Below are positions 8,815 through 16,527 of a stretch of 44,752 nt of DNA, piece by piece (position 1 is the first letter of the stretch; each line of letters starts with the position of its first letter). The notes under the pieces were generated by a model that saw only the letters and a list, made by a program, of their open reading frames with translations, was not told the origin of the DNA and did not search any database. Origin of the DNA: Janthinobacterium sp. (GTDB lineage: Bacteria; Pseudomonadota; Gammaproteobacteria; Burkholderiales; Burkholderiaceae_D); NCBI GenBank assembly GCA_003133225.1, contig PKWL01000020.1:1-44752 (forward strand), given 5' to 3'. The translations under genes and the position numbers were made by a program.

Positions 8815-9561
8815 CTAGCGTATGGTCAAGCCGCCATCGACGCCAAGGATTTGACCGGTGACGTAGCTGGCCCAGTCCGACGCAAGAAAGACAAAAGCGG
8901 GCGCGACTTCGCCCGCTTCCGCCCACCGCCCGAGCGGCAGGCGGGCCAGATAGGCATCCTTAAACCGGTCATCGGTGCGGATTACTTCGGTCATGGGCGT
9001 GGCCGCGCCAGGTGCGATCGCATTGACCGTGATGTTGTACTTGCCGAGTTCCTTGGCCGCCGACATGGTCATGCCGACGATTCCCGCCTTGGCGGCGGCG
9101 TAGTTGATCTGTCCGATGGTGCCGAGCAAGCCGGCCGTGGATGTCACGTTGATGATGCGGCCATAACGCGCTTCCATCATATCGAACACCACCGCCTGCA
9201 GACAATGGAAGCTGCCGCTAAGATGCACATCGAGCACGGCGCTCCAATTCTCCTCGCTCATTTTGTGCAGCATCGCGGGGCGGATGATGCCCGCATTGTT
9301 GACCAGAATGTTGATCTTTCCCAGACGATCGGCGATCTCCGCGGTCATGGCATTCACTTGCGAGCGATTGGCCACGTCGCAGGCAAAGCCATGCGCTGTG
9401 CCGCCGCCCGCCACGATCTCAGCTGCGACGCTTTGCGCCGCCTCGACATTGATGTCGGCCACCGCGACGTGCGCACCTTGCGCTGCAAAGGCGTGCGCGA
9501 TAGCCGCGCCCAGACCCTGGCCCGCACCCGTGACGAGTGCAATTTTTTTGTTCAATAGCAT
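8815..9561 (-). CDS. bzdZ: Short-chain dehydrogenase of the benzoyl-CoA cluster (BzdZ-like)
   Basis: A 248-aa classical SDR. The NAD(P)-binding TGAGQGLG is at residues 11-18, NNAG at 88-91, and the catalytic Ser141, Tyr154 and Lys158 (YAAAK) are present. It ends with the typical GVDGG near the C-terminus. The ATG at 9561 has AAGGA about 7 bases upstream; the longer open frame adds 64 residues without SDR similarity. It is the last gene of the minus-strand operon and lies 163 bases after the oxoacyl-CoA hydrolase gene, the largest gap in the cluster. In Azoarcus-type bzd clusters an SDR occupies this place, with a presumed role in beta-oxidation of the ring-cleavage product. The symbol rests on synteny. 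Confidence 0.8.
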   Translation of the reverse strand: MLLNKKIALVTGAGQGLGAAIAHAFAAQGAHVAVADINVEAAQSVAAEIVAGGGTAHGFACDVANRSQVNAMTAEIADRLGKINILVNNAGIIRPAMLHKMSEENWSAVLDVHLSGSFHCLQAVVFDMMEARYGRIINVTSTAGLLGTIGQINYAAAKAGIVGMTMSAAKELGKYNITVNAIAPGAATPMTEVIRTDDRFKDAYLARLPLGRWAEAGEVAPAFVFLASDWASYVTGQILGVDGGLTIR

Positions 9562-9724
9562 GGGAAGTCCTTGTTGGGCCTTGGCTCGTGGATGATAGTT
9601 TTGCAGGAAGCACGCCCGACCTGGCGATCCGATGCATGTGGACCGATCCCGGCATCCAAGGTCGAAGGCGGGCAAAGTCGGGAGGCGCGACGGCGCATGG
9701 CTTTCAGCGCCCCCTTCAAGCGCG

Positions 9725-10864
9725 CTACTGCTTTGGTTTGCCCAAGACGGCACTGGCTAACGCATCATCCATGGGCGCGCCTTGCGCCATCATTTGACGG
9801 TACTGGATGAAGTCGATCACATCCTTGCCGGTGATTTTCTTCGTACTAAAAGCGTTAAAGCCGAGATAAGCTTCAAAGTTCATGTTGGCGGCGAGCCAAT
9901 GGCGGTTCGGCAGCTTCATCTGATCCCAGAAGAATTTTTTCTTGCCGCGGATACCGTCGATCGATTTCATCAGGCAATGCGGGAACAGATTGGAAAATTT
10001 CCAAATGAGCGCATTGACTTCCTTGTCGAGCAGCTCGAAGTCGACGGTGGCCGACGCCATCAATTCTTTTGCCTTGGCCACATCCTCGGCTGCCACTGGC
10101 TCGCCGTACACGATCTCGCCATCCTCCACATAGTCGGCCGTTTTGACTTGCGGATTGCGGATGAACTTACCGTCTTTTTTCAACACCGGCACGACCTTGG
10201 TGATCATTCCCTTGGCCTTCATCTTGTAGGCGCTCCAGGTTTCACACGACACGCAGTTATACAGCGCATCTTCCATCGACAGGAACCATGGCAGGAAATC
10301 GGTGGAGCCGCCGTCCGGAGCGGAGCCGTGCTTGGGGCCCGCTTGGCCGAAGATGGCAAGGTCCGACGACAGCGTGAGATCGCATGCCATGCCGATTTCC
10401 TGGCCGCCGCCGACGCGCATGCCATTCACGCGGCAGATGACCGGCTTCTTGCAGTTGAGGATGGCATCGACCATGGCGTTAAACAAGTCCATGTATTCGC
10501 CGTATTCGTTGGGACGCTTACTATAGTAGCTCGCGTATTCGGCCGTGTTGCCGCCCGTGCAAAACGCCTTGTCGCCGACCGCCGTAAACACCACCGCCAC
10601 CACCGTACGGTCGCTCGATGCTTTCTGGAAGCCGGCGATGATGGCTTTCACCATGTCCGTTGTGTACGAATTGTATTGGGTCGGATTATTGAGCCAGATC
10701 CATGCCGAGTACAAGCCGTTGACTTCCTTGCCGTTGGCGTCTAGCACGGGCCGGGCTTCATAGGTGACGCCCGGGGCACTATCGGAAAACAGCTTATTGT
10801 CGAATAGCTGATGATCCTTCAGACTATTTTCTCGCGGCAGCCAGCTAAGTGACATATCGGTCAT
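9725..10864 (-). CDS. bzdY/oah: 6-oxocyclohex-1-ene-1-carbonyl-CoA hydrolase
   Basis: A 379-aa crotonase-superfamily enzyme that adds water to, and hydrolytically opens, the alicyclic ring of 6-oxocyclohex-1-ene-1-carbonyl-CoA, giving 3-hydroxypimelyl-CoA. The length and sequence fit Oah/BzdY: FCTGGNTAEYASYYSKRPNE, VNGMRVGGGQEIGMACDLT (oxyanion-hole region) and a long C-terminal helical part. AAAGGAG stands about 8 bases before the ATG at 10864; an in-frame ATG four codons later is possible. It lies 12 bases downstream of the dehydrogenase gene, and the two catalyse consecutive steps. This enzyme is a recognised marker of anaerobic aromatic degradation. Confidence 0.95.
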   Translation of the reverse strand: MTDMSLSWLPRENSLKDHQLFDNKLFSDSAPGVTYEARPVLDANGKEVNGLYSAWIWLNNPTQYNSYTTDMVKAIIAGFQKASSDRTVVAVVFTAVGDKAFCTGGNTAEYASYYSKRPNEYGEYMDLFNAMVDAILNCKKPVICRVNGMRVGGGQEIGMACDLTLSSDLAIFGQAGPKHGSAPDGGSTDFLPWFLSMEDALYNCVSCETWSAYKMKAKGMITKVVPVLKKDGKFIRNPQVKTADYVEDGEIVYGEPVAAEDVAKAKELMASATVDFELLDKEVNALIWKFSNLFPHCLMKSIDGIRGKKKFFWDQMKLPNRHWLAANMNFEAYLGFNAFSTKKITGKDVIDFIQYRQMMAQGAPMDDALASAVLGKPKQ

Positions 10865-10876
10865 TGTGATTCTCCT

Positions 10877-11947
10877 TTAATTGAAATTGGGGACGAGAAT
10901 GACGCGCTTTTTCAGCTCGCCATGGTGGGCCGCTTCGAAAACCTCGCGGATCTCGCTCATCGGCCGAGTTTCGACAAATGCGTCGAGCTTGATGCGTCCG
11001 TCGAGGCACATTTCGAGCACCTTGGGATACGCCTGCGGCGGGCAGCCCCAGGTGCCAATGAGTTCCGCATCGAAGGCCATTAGGCGCGACAACATGTAAG
11101 ACGTTTCATCCGTGCCATAGCCGACGACGACCAAGGTGCCGACGAAAGAGAGCAAGGCTAGCGCCAATTCTTGCCCGGCCTTGGCGCCGGTGACTTCGAA
11201 AATCTTCCAGCCGTAGTTGGACGGAATGTTTACTTCTTTGCAGTAGGCCTTGATCGCTTCCTTGACCTCCTTCGTGCTCTTGCCGCGCGGGTTGACGGTG
11301 AAGTCGGCGCCATAGCCGAGCATCGTCTTGAGTTTTTCATCGTTGAGATCGATGCCAATGACGGTGCTCGCGCCCATCCCTTTCGCCACTTGCGTCATGA
11401 AGCTGCCGACGCCGCCCGCCGCGCCTATCACAATGACGCGGTCGCCAGGGCCGATGCGCCCGCGCACTCCCGCCTGATAGGGCGTGGTCACGGCATCGGC
11501 CACCACCGACAAATGTTCGAGCGGCATGCTGCCGCGTTCACCGACGATGCAAAGGTCTGCCGCCGGCACCGGGATGTGGCTGGCGAAGCCGCCATAAATA
11601 CCGAGCGAATTGCCCGGCATCTTTTGCGACAGGCAACGATTGGAGCGTCCGGATTTACAGATCTCGCAGTTATTACACGGCATGACGGCCGGCACGACCA
11701 CTTCCTTGCCGATCAGTTCGGATGGGCCGGCCACGACCACGCCGCTAATTTCGTGCCCGAGCGTGAGGGGGGGCTTATGCTCGGTCGGCACGCCCATGTA
11801 AAAGTATGAAATATCGGTGTGGCATACGCCGCAACCCTTGATCTCAACTAGCGCTTCGCCCGCTTGCAACTGCGGCATGGGGATTGTGGTTTGCACTAAC
11901 TTGCCTGGCTCGGTCATTTGCCAGCAGTCGATGTGGTTAGGTATCAA
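10877..11947 (-). CDS. bzdX/had: 6-hydroxycyclohex-1-ene-1-carbonyl-CoA dehydrogenase
   Basis: A 356-aa zinc-dependent medium-chain dehydrogenase oxidising 6-hydroxycyclohex-1-ene-1-carbonyl-CoA to the 6-oxo compound with NAD+. The catalytic zinc ligands appear as Cys42 region (GCGVCHTD) and His65-Glu66 (GHE). The structural zinc site is Cys91, 94, 97 and 105 (CNNCEICKSGRSNRC). A Rossmann GAAGGVG follows. The start is a TTG at 11947 with AAGGAG about 8 bases upstream; no better ATG exists near the conserved N-terminus. It follows the hydratase gene after 24 bases and precedes the hydrolase gene after 12. Confidence 0.94.
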   Translation of the reverse strand: MIPNHIDCWQMTEPGKLVQTTIPMPQLQAGEALVEIKGCGVCHTDISYFYMGVPTEHKPPLTLGHEISGVVVAGPSELIGKEVVVPAVMPCNNCEICKSGRSNRCLSQKMPGNSLGIYGGFASHIPVPAADLCIVGERGSMPLEHLSVVADAVTTPYQAGVRGRIGPGDRVIVIGAAGGVGSFMTQVAKGMGASTVIGIDLNDEKLKTMLGYGADFTVNPRGKSTKEVKEAIKAYCKEVNIPSNYGWKIFEVTGAKAGQELALALLSFVGTLVVVGYGTDETSYMLSRLMAFDAELIGTWGCPPQAYPKVLEMCLDGRIKLDAFVETRPMSEIREVFEAAHHGELKKRVILVPNFN

Positions 11948-11971
11948 AATAAACTCCTTGGTTTAAAAACC

Positions 11972-12745
11972 TTATTGGTGCTGCCAGACGGGTGGACGTT
12001 TTTGCATGAAAGACGCGAGGCCTTCGCCCGCGTCGGCAGTGGGCATCAGTTCCTGCAGATAAATGGCCTCGGCCGCGCCCAAGGCCTCGTTGAACGGTTT
12101 GCCGGCCGCCGCGCGAATTGCTTTCTTTGTATACACCAAAGCGGAACGGCTCAAAGTGAGAAATTGCTGGACGAAGGCGGCACTGCCCGCGCCGAACTCT
12201 TCCTTCATAATGACCTGGTTGACGAGACCAAGGCGGTGCGCTTCCAAGGCGTCGATATTGGCTCCGCCTAGCAGCAGTTCGTAGGCCTTGGCCGGGGCCA
12301 CCATGCGCGGCAACAGGATGGCCGCTATGGGCGGGAATACGCCCAGTTTGATTTCTGGCTGACCGAGTTTGGCGTGGCTGACGGCGACGATCATGTCGCA
12401 CGCCAATGCCAGTTCACAGCCGCCGCCCAAGGCGACGCCGTTCAACAGCGCGATCACCGGCACCGGCACCAATTCCAAGCGCCTGAAAATTCCATGGAAA
12501 ACCTCGATCATGCGCTCGACCTTGTCCGCCGTATGGTCGGCGACATCGACCCCGGCCGAAAATGCCTTCTCGCCGCTGCCCGTAATTTGCAATACGCGTA
12601 CGCTGCCATCGGCCACGATCTGGTCCAGTGCGGCATTGATCTCCAACATCATCTCAATGTCCAGCACGTTGTAAGGCGGCTTGTTGAGGGTCAGTGTAGC
12701 GAGCCCGTCGGCGGTGCTGCAGGTGATGGTTTTGAACTCGTTCAT
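11972..12745 (-). CDS. bzdW/dch: Cyclohexa-1,5-diene-1-carbonyl-CoA hydratase
   Basis: A 257-aa enoyl-CoA hydratase-family enzyme that hydrates cyclohexa-1,5-diene-1-carbonyl-CoA, the product of benzoyl-CoA reductase, to the 6-hydroxy compound. Crotonase motifs include KAFSAGVDVADH and NGVALGGGCELALACD, which forms the oxyanion hole. The Dch-type FPPIAAILLPRMV is also present. The ATG at 12745 overlaps the stop of the upstream small gene by four bases (ATGA), which fixes the start. Assignment to this substrate, rather than a generic enoyl-CoA hydratase, rests on its position directly before had and oah and on overall similarity. Confidence 0.92.
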   Translation of the reverse strand: MNEFKTITCSTADGLATLTLNKPPYNVLDIEMMLEINAALDQIVADGSVRVLQITGSGEKAFSAGVDVADHTADKVERMIEVFHGIFRRLELVPVPVIALLNGVALGGGCELALACDMIVAVSHAKLGQPEIKLGVFPPIAAILLPRMVAPAKAYELLLGGANIDALEAHRLGLVNQVIMKEEFGAGSAAFVQQFLTLSRSALVYTKKAIRAAAGKPFNEALGAAEAIYLQELMPTADAGEGLASFMQKRPPVWQHQ

Positions 12746-12930
12746 TGCTTGTTTTCGCTTGTAAAATTGATGTGGAACGGACAGGTCTCGTCGCAATCGG
12801 CGCAGCAGACCTGGCCGCCTGTGAGGATGGTCCAAACGTTGGCGCCGCAGCGCGTACAACACATTTTCAGGTCAGGCGCGGGCGCCACGATAGGTTCCCG
12901 CCTATTCCAAAAATCGATCACCTGGGCCAT
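12742..12930 (-). CDS. Small four-cysteine zinc-ribbon/ferredoxin-like protein inside the bzd operon
   Basis: A 62-aa protein (69 aa if the ATG at 12951 is used, which would overlap bzdV by 14 bases). It has two cysteine clusters, CCTRCG and CCADCDETC, 13-16 residues apart, suggesting a zinc ribbon or rubredoxin-like metal site. No hydrophobic segment is seen. The 3' end overlaps the dienoyl-CoA hydratase start by four bases and the 5' end abuts or overlaps the BzdV stop, so it is tightly embedded in the operon. I do not recognise it as a named bzd product. A role as a small electron carrier, or in assembly or regulation of the pathway, is possible but unproven. Confidence 0.75.
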   Translation of the reverse strand: MAQVIDFWNRREPIVAPAPDLKMCCTRCGANVWTILTGGQVCCADCDETCPFHINFTSENKQ

Positions 12931-12937
12931 GGCCGAC

Positions 12938-15481
12938 TCAGAACAAGTCATCTAGCTCATCCGACCCGCCTCCGGGCATCTTGCCGTATTGCTGGAGGTA
13001 GGCTTGCATGAACTGGCTTTCCCGCTGGGTATACATGGGCGCTTCTTCAAAAATGAAATACTTCGCCGCCGCGTTGCGACCGATCTGTTCCATCAGACCT
13101 TGGCGGATGTTGTCGACGCCCTTGATCGTCAACACATTTTTGTCCGCATCGAGCAACTGAAATACGCCGGCCTCCTCGGTCACCGTAGCCACGGCACTGT
13201 CCAAGAAATCCAACCACGCTTCCGGTGGCAGCACCATGGGCTCGAGCTTGGCCGCCAAGTTGCATTTAAGGCAACGCAAGGCTTCCGCCTTGGCACTTTC
13301 CACATCGAAGCCGAGTTCGACCTCGTTCCAGTTGTTGCGCTTCTCGTTGGCGATGAAGATCGGGTGCAAGCGTTTCTTTTGATTAAAACCGTCCTCCCGT
13401 CCGATATGGGGATCCGTGTCCCATTTGGGTTCTAGCAGTGTTTCCTCAATGTTGCCATCGCCGCCCAGGAAGGCATCCATGGCGGCGGCCGCTTTGCGCC
13501 CCTGGGCCACCGCTTCGATCAGGCTGGCAGGCCCGAGCACCACGTCGCCACCGGCGAATACGCCGGGGCGGCTGGTCAGCATGGAATCCTCGCGCACCTG
13601 GATGCGCCCGCCCTTGCCGCTTTGCACGCCGAAACCGTCGAAGGTTTGCGCGTGTTGGCCGACGGCGGCGATGACCAGATCTATATCTTCCTGGAATTCG
13701 CTGCCGGCAACTTCTACCGGCCGGCAACGACCGCTGGCATCTGCTGCGCCCAGTTCCATTTTGGCGTAGGTCACCTTGAGGCGGCTAGTGCCGCTGGCAT
13801 TTAACTCGATTTTCTTTGGCGCAGTCAGATAGCGCAGGCTCACGCCTTCGTCGAGGCAGCCCTGGATTTCGTCTTCGCGGGCCGGTATTTCGTTGCGGGT
13901 ACGACGGTAGACCATGTCCACCTGGCCGCCGCCGAGCCGGCGCGCAGAGCGGCAGTTATCGGTGGCGACATTGCCGCCGCCGATGACCGCGACATGCTTG
14001 CCTACCATGATGCCCGATTCCGGCAGACCGACCTTGCCCTGCGCGACGGCGCGCAGAAAGGTCGGACTGTCGATGACGTTCGGCAAATCGTCGCCGGGAA
14101 TGCCCAACTTGTCGCCGCCTTGGGCACCGATGCCAATGAAGATCGATTCAAAACCTTGTTGCAGCAGGTCGTCGATGCTCTCGACACGGGTGTCGAAGCG
14201 GAACTCGACGCCCAGCTTTTCGACTTCGGCGACTTCCTCGTCGATGATAGCTACGGGAATGCGGTAAGACGGTATGCCATAGCGCACCATGCCGCCGGCG
14301 GCTGGCAGGGCTTCGAACACGGTCGCCGCGTGGCCTTTCTTGGCCAGGTAGTAGGCCGCCGTCAGGCCGGCAGGACCGGCGCCGATGATGGCCGCTTTGC
14401 GCCCGCTGGGCGGCAGTTGTTTGGAAAGCTGGCGCCACAAACCGGTGTCGTTGTCAGCGGCGACGCGTTTTAGGCTGCGGATCGACAAAGGGGCGTCCAG
14501 CTGCTTGCGGCGGCAGGCCGACTCGCAAGGGCTAAAGCAGGCGCGTCCGAGGATGCCGGGGAACGGCAGTTTTTCGCGCACCACCGCAGTCGCTTCGCTG
14601 TATTTTCCCAGTCCCACCAGTTGCACGTAGCGCGGCACATCGATGCCGGCTGGGCAAGTTGCCTTGCATGGAACTTGGGTTTCCTCTTTGTGCGAGACGT
14701 CGAGCGTGCGATCGAGCAGCGCTCCGGTAGGGCAAACTTCGACGCAGGCGCCGCAAAATTTGCAACCCGATTCGATCAAAGTTGGCGCGATGGTGCCGAC
14801 CCACTTGCGGCCATTGGTTTCCTTCATTTCAAGGCAGCCTACGCCGCGCACGTCATTGCACGCCACCAGACAGCGGCGACAATCGATGCACAGATTGTAA
14901 TCGCGGTCATAGAACGGCTCGTCGCGCACGACCGGCAACTGGGCCGGCTTATAGGGCGGAGTGGTATTTGGGATGCCGACATAATCGGCCACCTTGCGCA
15001 GTTCACAGCTATTGAAGATCGAGCAGCAGCGTGTCTCCACCGGGTTGCCGTAGGAACAAGTTGTGCGGCTGCAGCCATCGCGCTGGGGACAGGTCAGGCA
15101 GACATGCGGATGGGTAGCCAGGATCTTCGACATGCTGCTTTGCCGCATGCGCTCGATTTCCGGAGTGGTACTGGTGACGACCGCGCCGGCCGCCACTGGC
15201 AGCGAGCAGGCATGGTGCGGTCCCGGCTGCCCGGCCACCTCGACCAAGCAGAGACCGCAGGCGCCGTCACCGCCACGCTCGCAGGAAGGAGGAAGGTCGG
15301 GATGAGCACACAGGGCCGGGATGTACATGCCGGCCGCCGTGGCCGCCGACAGCACCGAACTGCCCGCCGCGGCCGCAACGCGTTTGCCGTCAATGGTGAA
15401 TTCAACTAGTGGCCCATCAAGCGCTGCGGCCACCGAGTTTGGCGATTTCCACCACGTTATTGCTTTAGCTGCGTCCATCAT
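12938..15481 (-). CDS. bzdV: Multi-cluster iron-sulfur flavoprotein oxidoreductase (BzdV-like, NAD(P)H:ferredoxin)
   Basis: An 847-aa fusion. Residues 25-95 are a [2Fe-2S] domain (Cys58, 75, 78, 92); about 118-140 a NuoG-type His/Cys cluster region (HPHVCLTCPQRDGC); 195-255 a two-[4Fe-4S] ferredoxin domain (CIDCRRCLVAC and CKFCGACVEVCP). From about 270 to 720 follows a glutamate-synthase-small-subunit-like flavoprotein with FAD motif GAGPAGL (367-373), NAD(P) motif GGGNVA and a late GGD. The last 120 or so residues are a tail not explained by GltD. In Azoarcus such a protein heads bzdVWXYZ and is proposed to regenerate reduced ferredoxin for benzoyl-CoA reductase. ATGATG at 15481 follows AAAGGC; either ATG is usable. 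It is the first gene of the operon, behind a strong promoter. Confidence 0.88.
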   Translation of the reverse strand: MMDAAKAITWWKSPNSVAAALDGPLVEFTIDGKRVAAAAGSSVLSAATAAGMYIPALCAHPDLPPSCERGGDGACGLCLVEVAGQPGPHHACSLPVAAGAVVTSTTPEIERMRQSSMSKILATHPHVCLTCPQRDGCSRTTCSYGNPVETRCCSIFNSCELRKVADYVGIPNTTPPYKPAQLPVVRDEPFYDRDYNLCIDCRRCLVACNDVRGVGCLEMKETNGRKWVGTIAPTLIESGCKFCGACVEVCPTGALLDRTLDVSHKEETQVPCKATCPAGIDVPRYVQLVGLGKYSEATAVVREKLPFPGILGRACFSPCESACRRKQLDAPLSIRSLKRVAADNDTGLWRQLSKQLPPSGRKAAIIGAGPAGLTAAYYLAKKGHAATVFEALPAAGGMVRYGIPSYRIPVAIIDEEVAEVEKLGVEFRFDTRVESIDDLLQQGFESIFIGIGAQGGDKLGIPGDDLPNVIDSPTFLRAVAQGKVGLPESGIMVGKHVAVIGGGNVATDNCRSARRLGGGQVDMVYRRTRNEIPAREDEIQGCLDEGVSLRYLTAPKKIELNASGTSRLKVTYAKMELGAADASGRCRPVEVAGSEFQEDIDLVIAAVGQHAQTFDGFGVQSGKGGRIQVREDSMLTSRPGVFAGGDVVLGPASLIEAVAQGRKAAAAMDAFLGGDGNIEETLLEPKWDTDPHIGREDGFNQKKRLHPIFIANEKRNNWNEVELGFDVESAKAEALRCLKCNLAAKLEPMVLPPEAWLDFLDSAVATVTEEAGVFQLLDADKNVLTIKGVDNIRQGLMEQIGRNAAAKYFIFEEAPMYTQRESQFMQAYLQQYGKMPGGGSDELDDLF

Positions 15482-15553
15482 GTTGCCTTTAGCCGGTTTC
15501 AGCCCGAGTGTAAGGCAGGACGTCCTGCCGCTGGTTTTTGCCGAAAGCGCAAA

Positions 15554-15573
15554 ACATGTATTCTAGTACATGT
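15554..15573. promoter_or_regulatory. Inverted repeat in the bzdV leader
   Basis: ACATGTA-N6-TACATGT, a perfect 7-bp inverted repeat, lies between the promoter and the bzdV ATG, with a TGCA word immediately beside it (15573-15576). It could be an additional operator or a small leader hairpin. Confidence 0.5.
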
Positions 15574-15592
15574 GCACCTGCCGACATGGGAA

Positions 15593-15640
15593 ATATAATG
15601 CATCAAGGACGATTCTATAATGCACGAGTGGGGATGTCAA
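15593..15640 (-). promoter_or_regulatory. Sigma70 promoter of the bzdV operon with two TGCATTATA direct repeats
   Basis: On the minus strand TTGACA (15640-15635) and TAGAAT (15617-15612) are separated by exactly 17 bases, a near-consensus sigma70 promoter about 130 bases before the bzdV ATG. TGCATTATA occurs at 15624-15616, overlapping the spacer and -10, and again at 15602-15594 near the expected transcription start; the copies are 22 bases (two helical turns) apart. Binding there would block RNA polymerase. BzdR/BoxR-type regulators of benzoate degradation are known to use TGCA-containing operators; applying that here is inference. Confidence 0.75.
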
Positions 15641-15690
15641 CACTTAGAATGAAATACCCCATGGCGTCAGTTGCCCGTACGCCGCAGCGC

Positions 15691-15744
15691 ACTTGGTGCT
15701 CACTTGGTGCTCACTTGGTGCTCACTTGGTAGCTCACTTAGCTC
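15691..15744. repeat. Short tandem repeat, unit ACTTGGTGCTC
   Basis: Three perfect 11-base units lie at 15691-15701, 15702-15712 and 15713-15723. A 12-base variant follows (ACTTGGTAGCTC, 15724-15735), then a shortened ACTTAGCTC (15736-15744). Confidence 0.9.
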
Positions 15745-16194
15745 ACGCAGAACACGACGCTGATGTTTGGACAAGAAAAGAGGCCAAGAAAAAAGGTGGG
15801 CGGCGGACGGCCCTAAAGAAGATCTCGGCGCCAAGGGGCGCCGCGCCAGCAAATTTCCCGTTGCCGAAGCAAAAAATGCAGTATATTTCAACCTCGGCCA
15901 CTTAGGGGAAACGCCCCTCCTTAGCGGGTGCGTTGGCGCCGTAAAATCAACAAGACAAAGCTTTTAGACTTCCTTCAGAGCGCTTCTCGCCTCGGCAATC
16001 GCATTAAATACGACTAAGGATACCTAAGGAGAGGATGCAGGCCGGCCTGACTCGACGATAGTCGTCAGCATTTTTAAATCAACCGTTTTAAATTAGCTTT
16101 TAGTTAAGCCACTAAACCCTCGTTAGGCGCTAAGTCAAGTGGCCAGCCTGTACGCGCCTAAAAATATGGCGTCGGCGGGCCTAATCCTTACCGC

Positions 16195-16527
16195 TTAGGA
16201 ACCAGTGTAGAGCGGATTTGCGCTGACATAGGCTGGCAGTTTACGAGCAAGCGCGCCGGCCGGCGCAATTTGTCTTAAGTCGAATGGTCCTTCCGGGCCA
16301 TCGAAATGCCAGGCAAATTCTCGATCACCAACGACGAATTTAACAGTTTCGCCGCCCTGGACACGCACATACTTCGTGCTGGAATCGATTACGATTGTGC
16401 GCGAAGCCGTGGTTGGCGGAACGGGTTCACCCAATAGCTTATTGGGCAATGTTGCAGCGTTGGAGTACATACTCGCGGCTGACAATGCGACCGTCACCAT
16501 TCTTAAAAAAAACAGTTTTGTTTTCAT
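16195..16527 (-). CDS. CzcE-family periplasmic metal-resistance protein
   Basis: A 110-aa exported protein. A signal peptide covers about residues 1-24 (hydrophobic FFLRMVTVALSAASMYSNAA). The mature part contains GEPVPPTTASRTIVIDSSTKYV, GGETVKFVVGDREFAWHFDGP and DLRQIAPAG, matching the CzcE family (known from Cupriavidus heavy-metal resistance, binding copper in the periplasm). The ATG at 16527 has GGAGA about 7 bases upstream; the longer open frame lacks a signal peptide. No czc efflux genes are adjacent, so its role in metal tolerance is inferred from the family only. Confidence 0.82.
   Translation of the reverse strand: MKTKLFFLRMVTVALSAASMYSNAATLPNKLLGEPVPPTTASRTIVIDSSTKYVRVQGGETVKFVVGDREFAWHFDGPEGPFDLRQIAPAGALARKLPAYVSANPLYTGS

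Larger units (their letters stand above)
15482..16194. other. Gene-poor stretch upstream of bzdV
   Basis: About 700 bases without a convincing gene. It holds the bzdV promoter and operators, an 11-base tandem repeat (15691-15744), a small AGGGG/CCCCT hairpin near 15903-15917 and a 12-base palindrome CAGGCCGGCCTG at 16038-16049. Benzoyl-CoA reductase genes, which precede bzdV in Azoarcus, are not here. Confidence 0.6.

Noticed and set aside
8851..10744. Plus-strand open frames opposite bzdZ and bzdY
   Set aside because: Antisense to well-recognised enzymes; His/Asp/Arg-rich, no motifs.
14621..15409. 262-codon plus-strand frame opposite bzdV
   Set aside because: Shadow of the N-terminal cysteine-rich domains; it shows no coherent protein features.
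15693..15905. Small frame starting in the 11-base tandem repeat
   Set aside because: Its N-terminus is only translated repeat and the rest is Lys/Arg/Ala-rich without a ribosome site.
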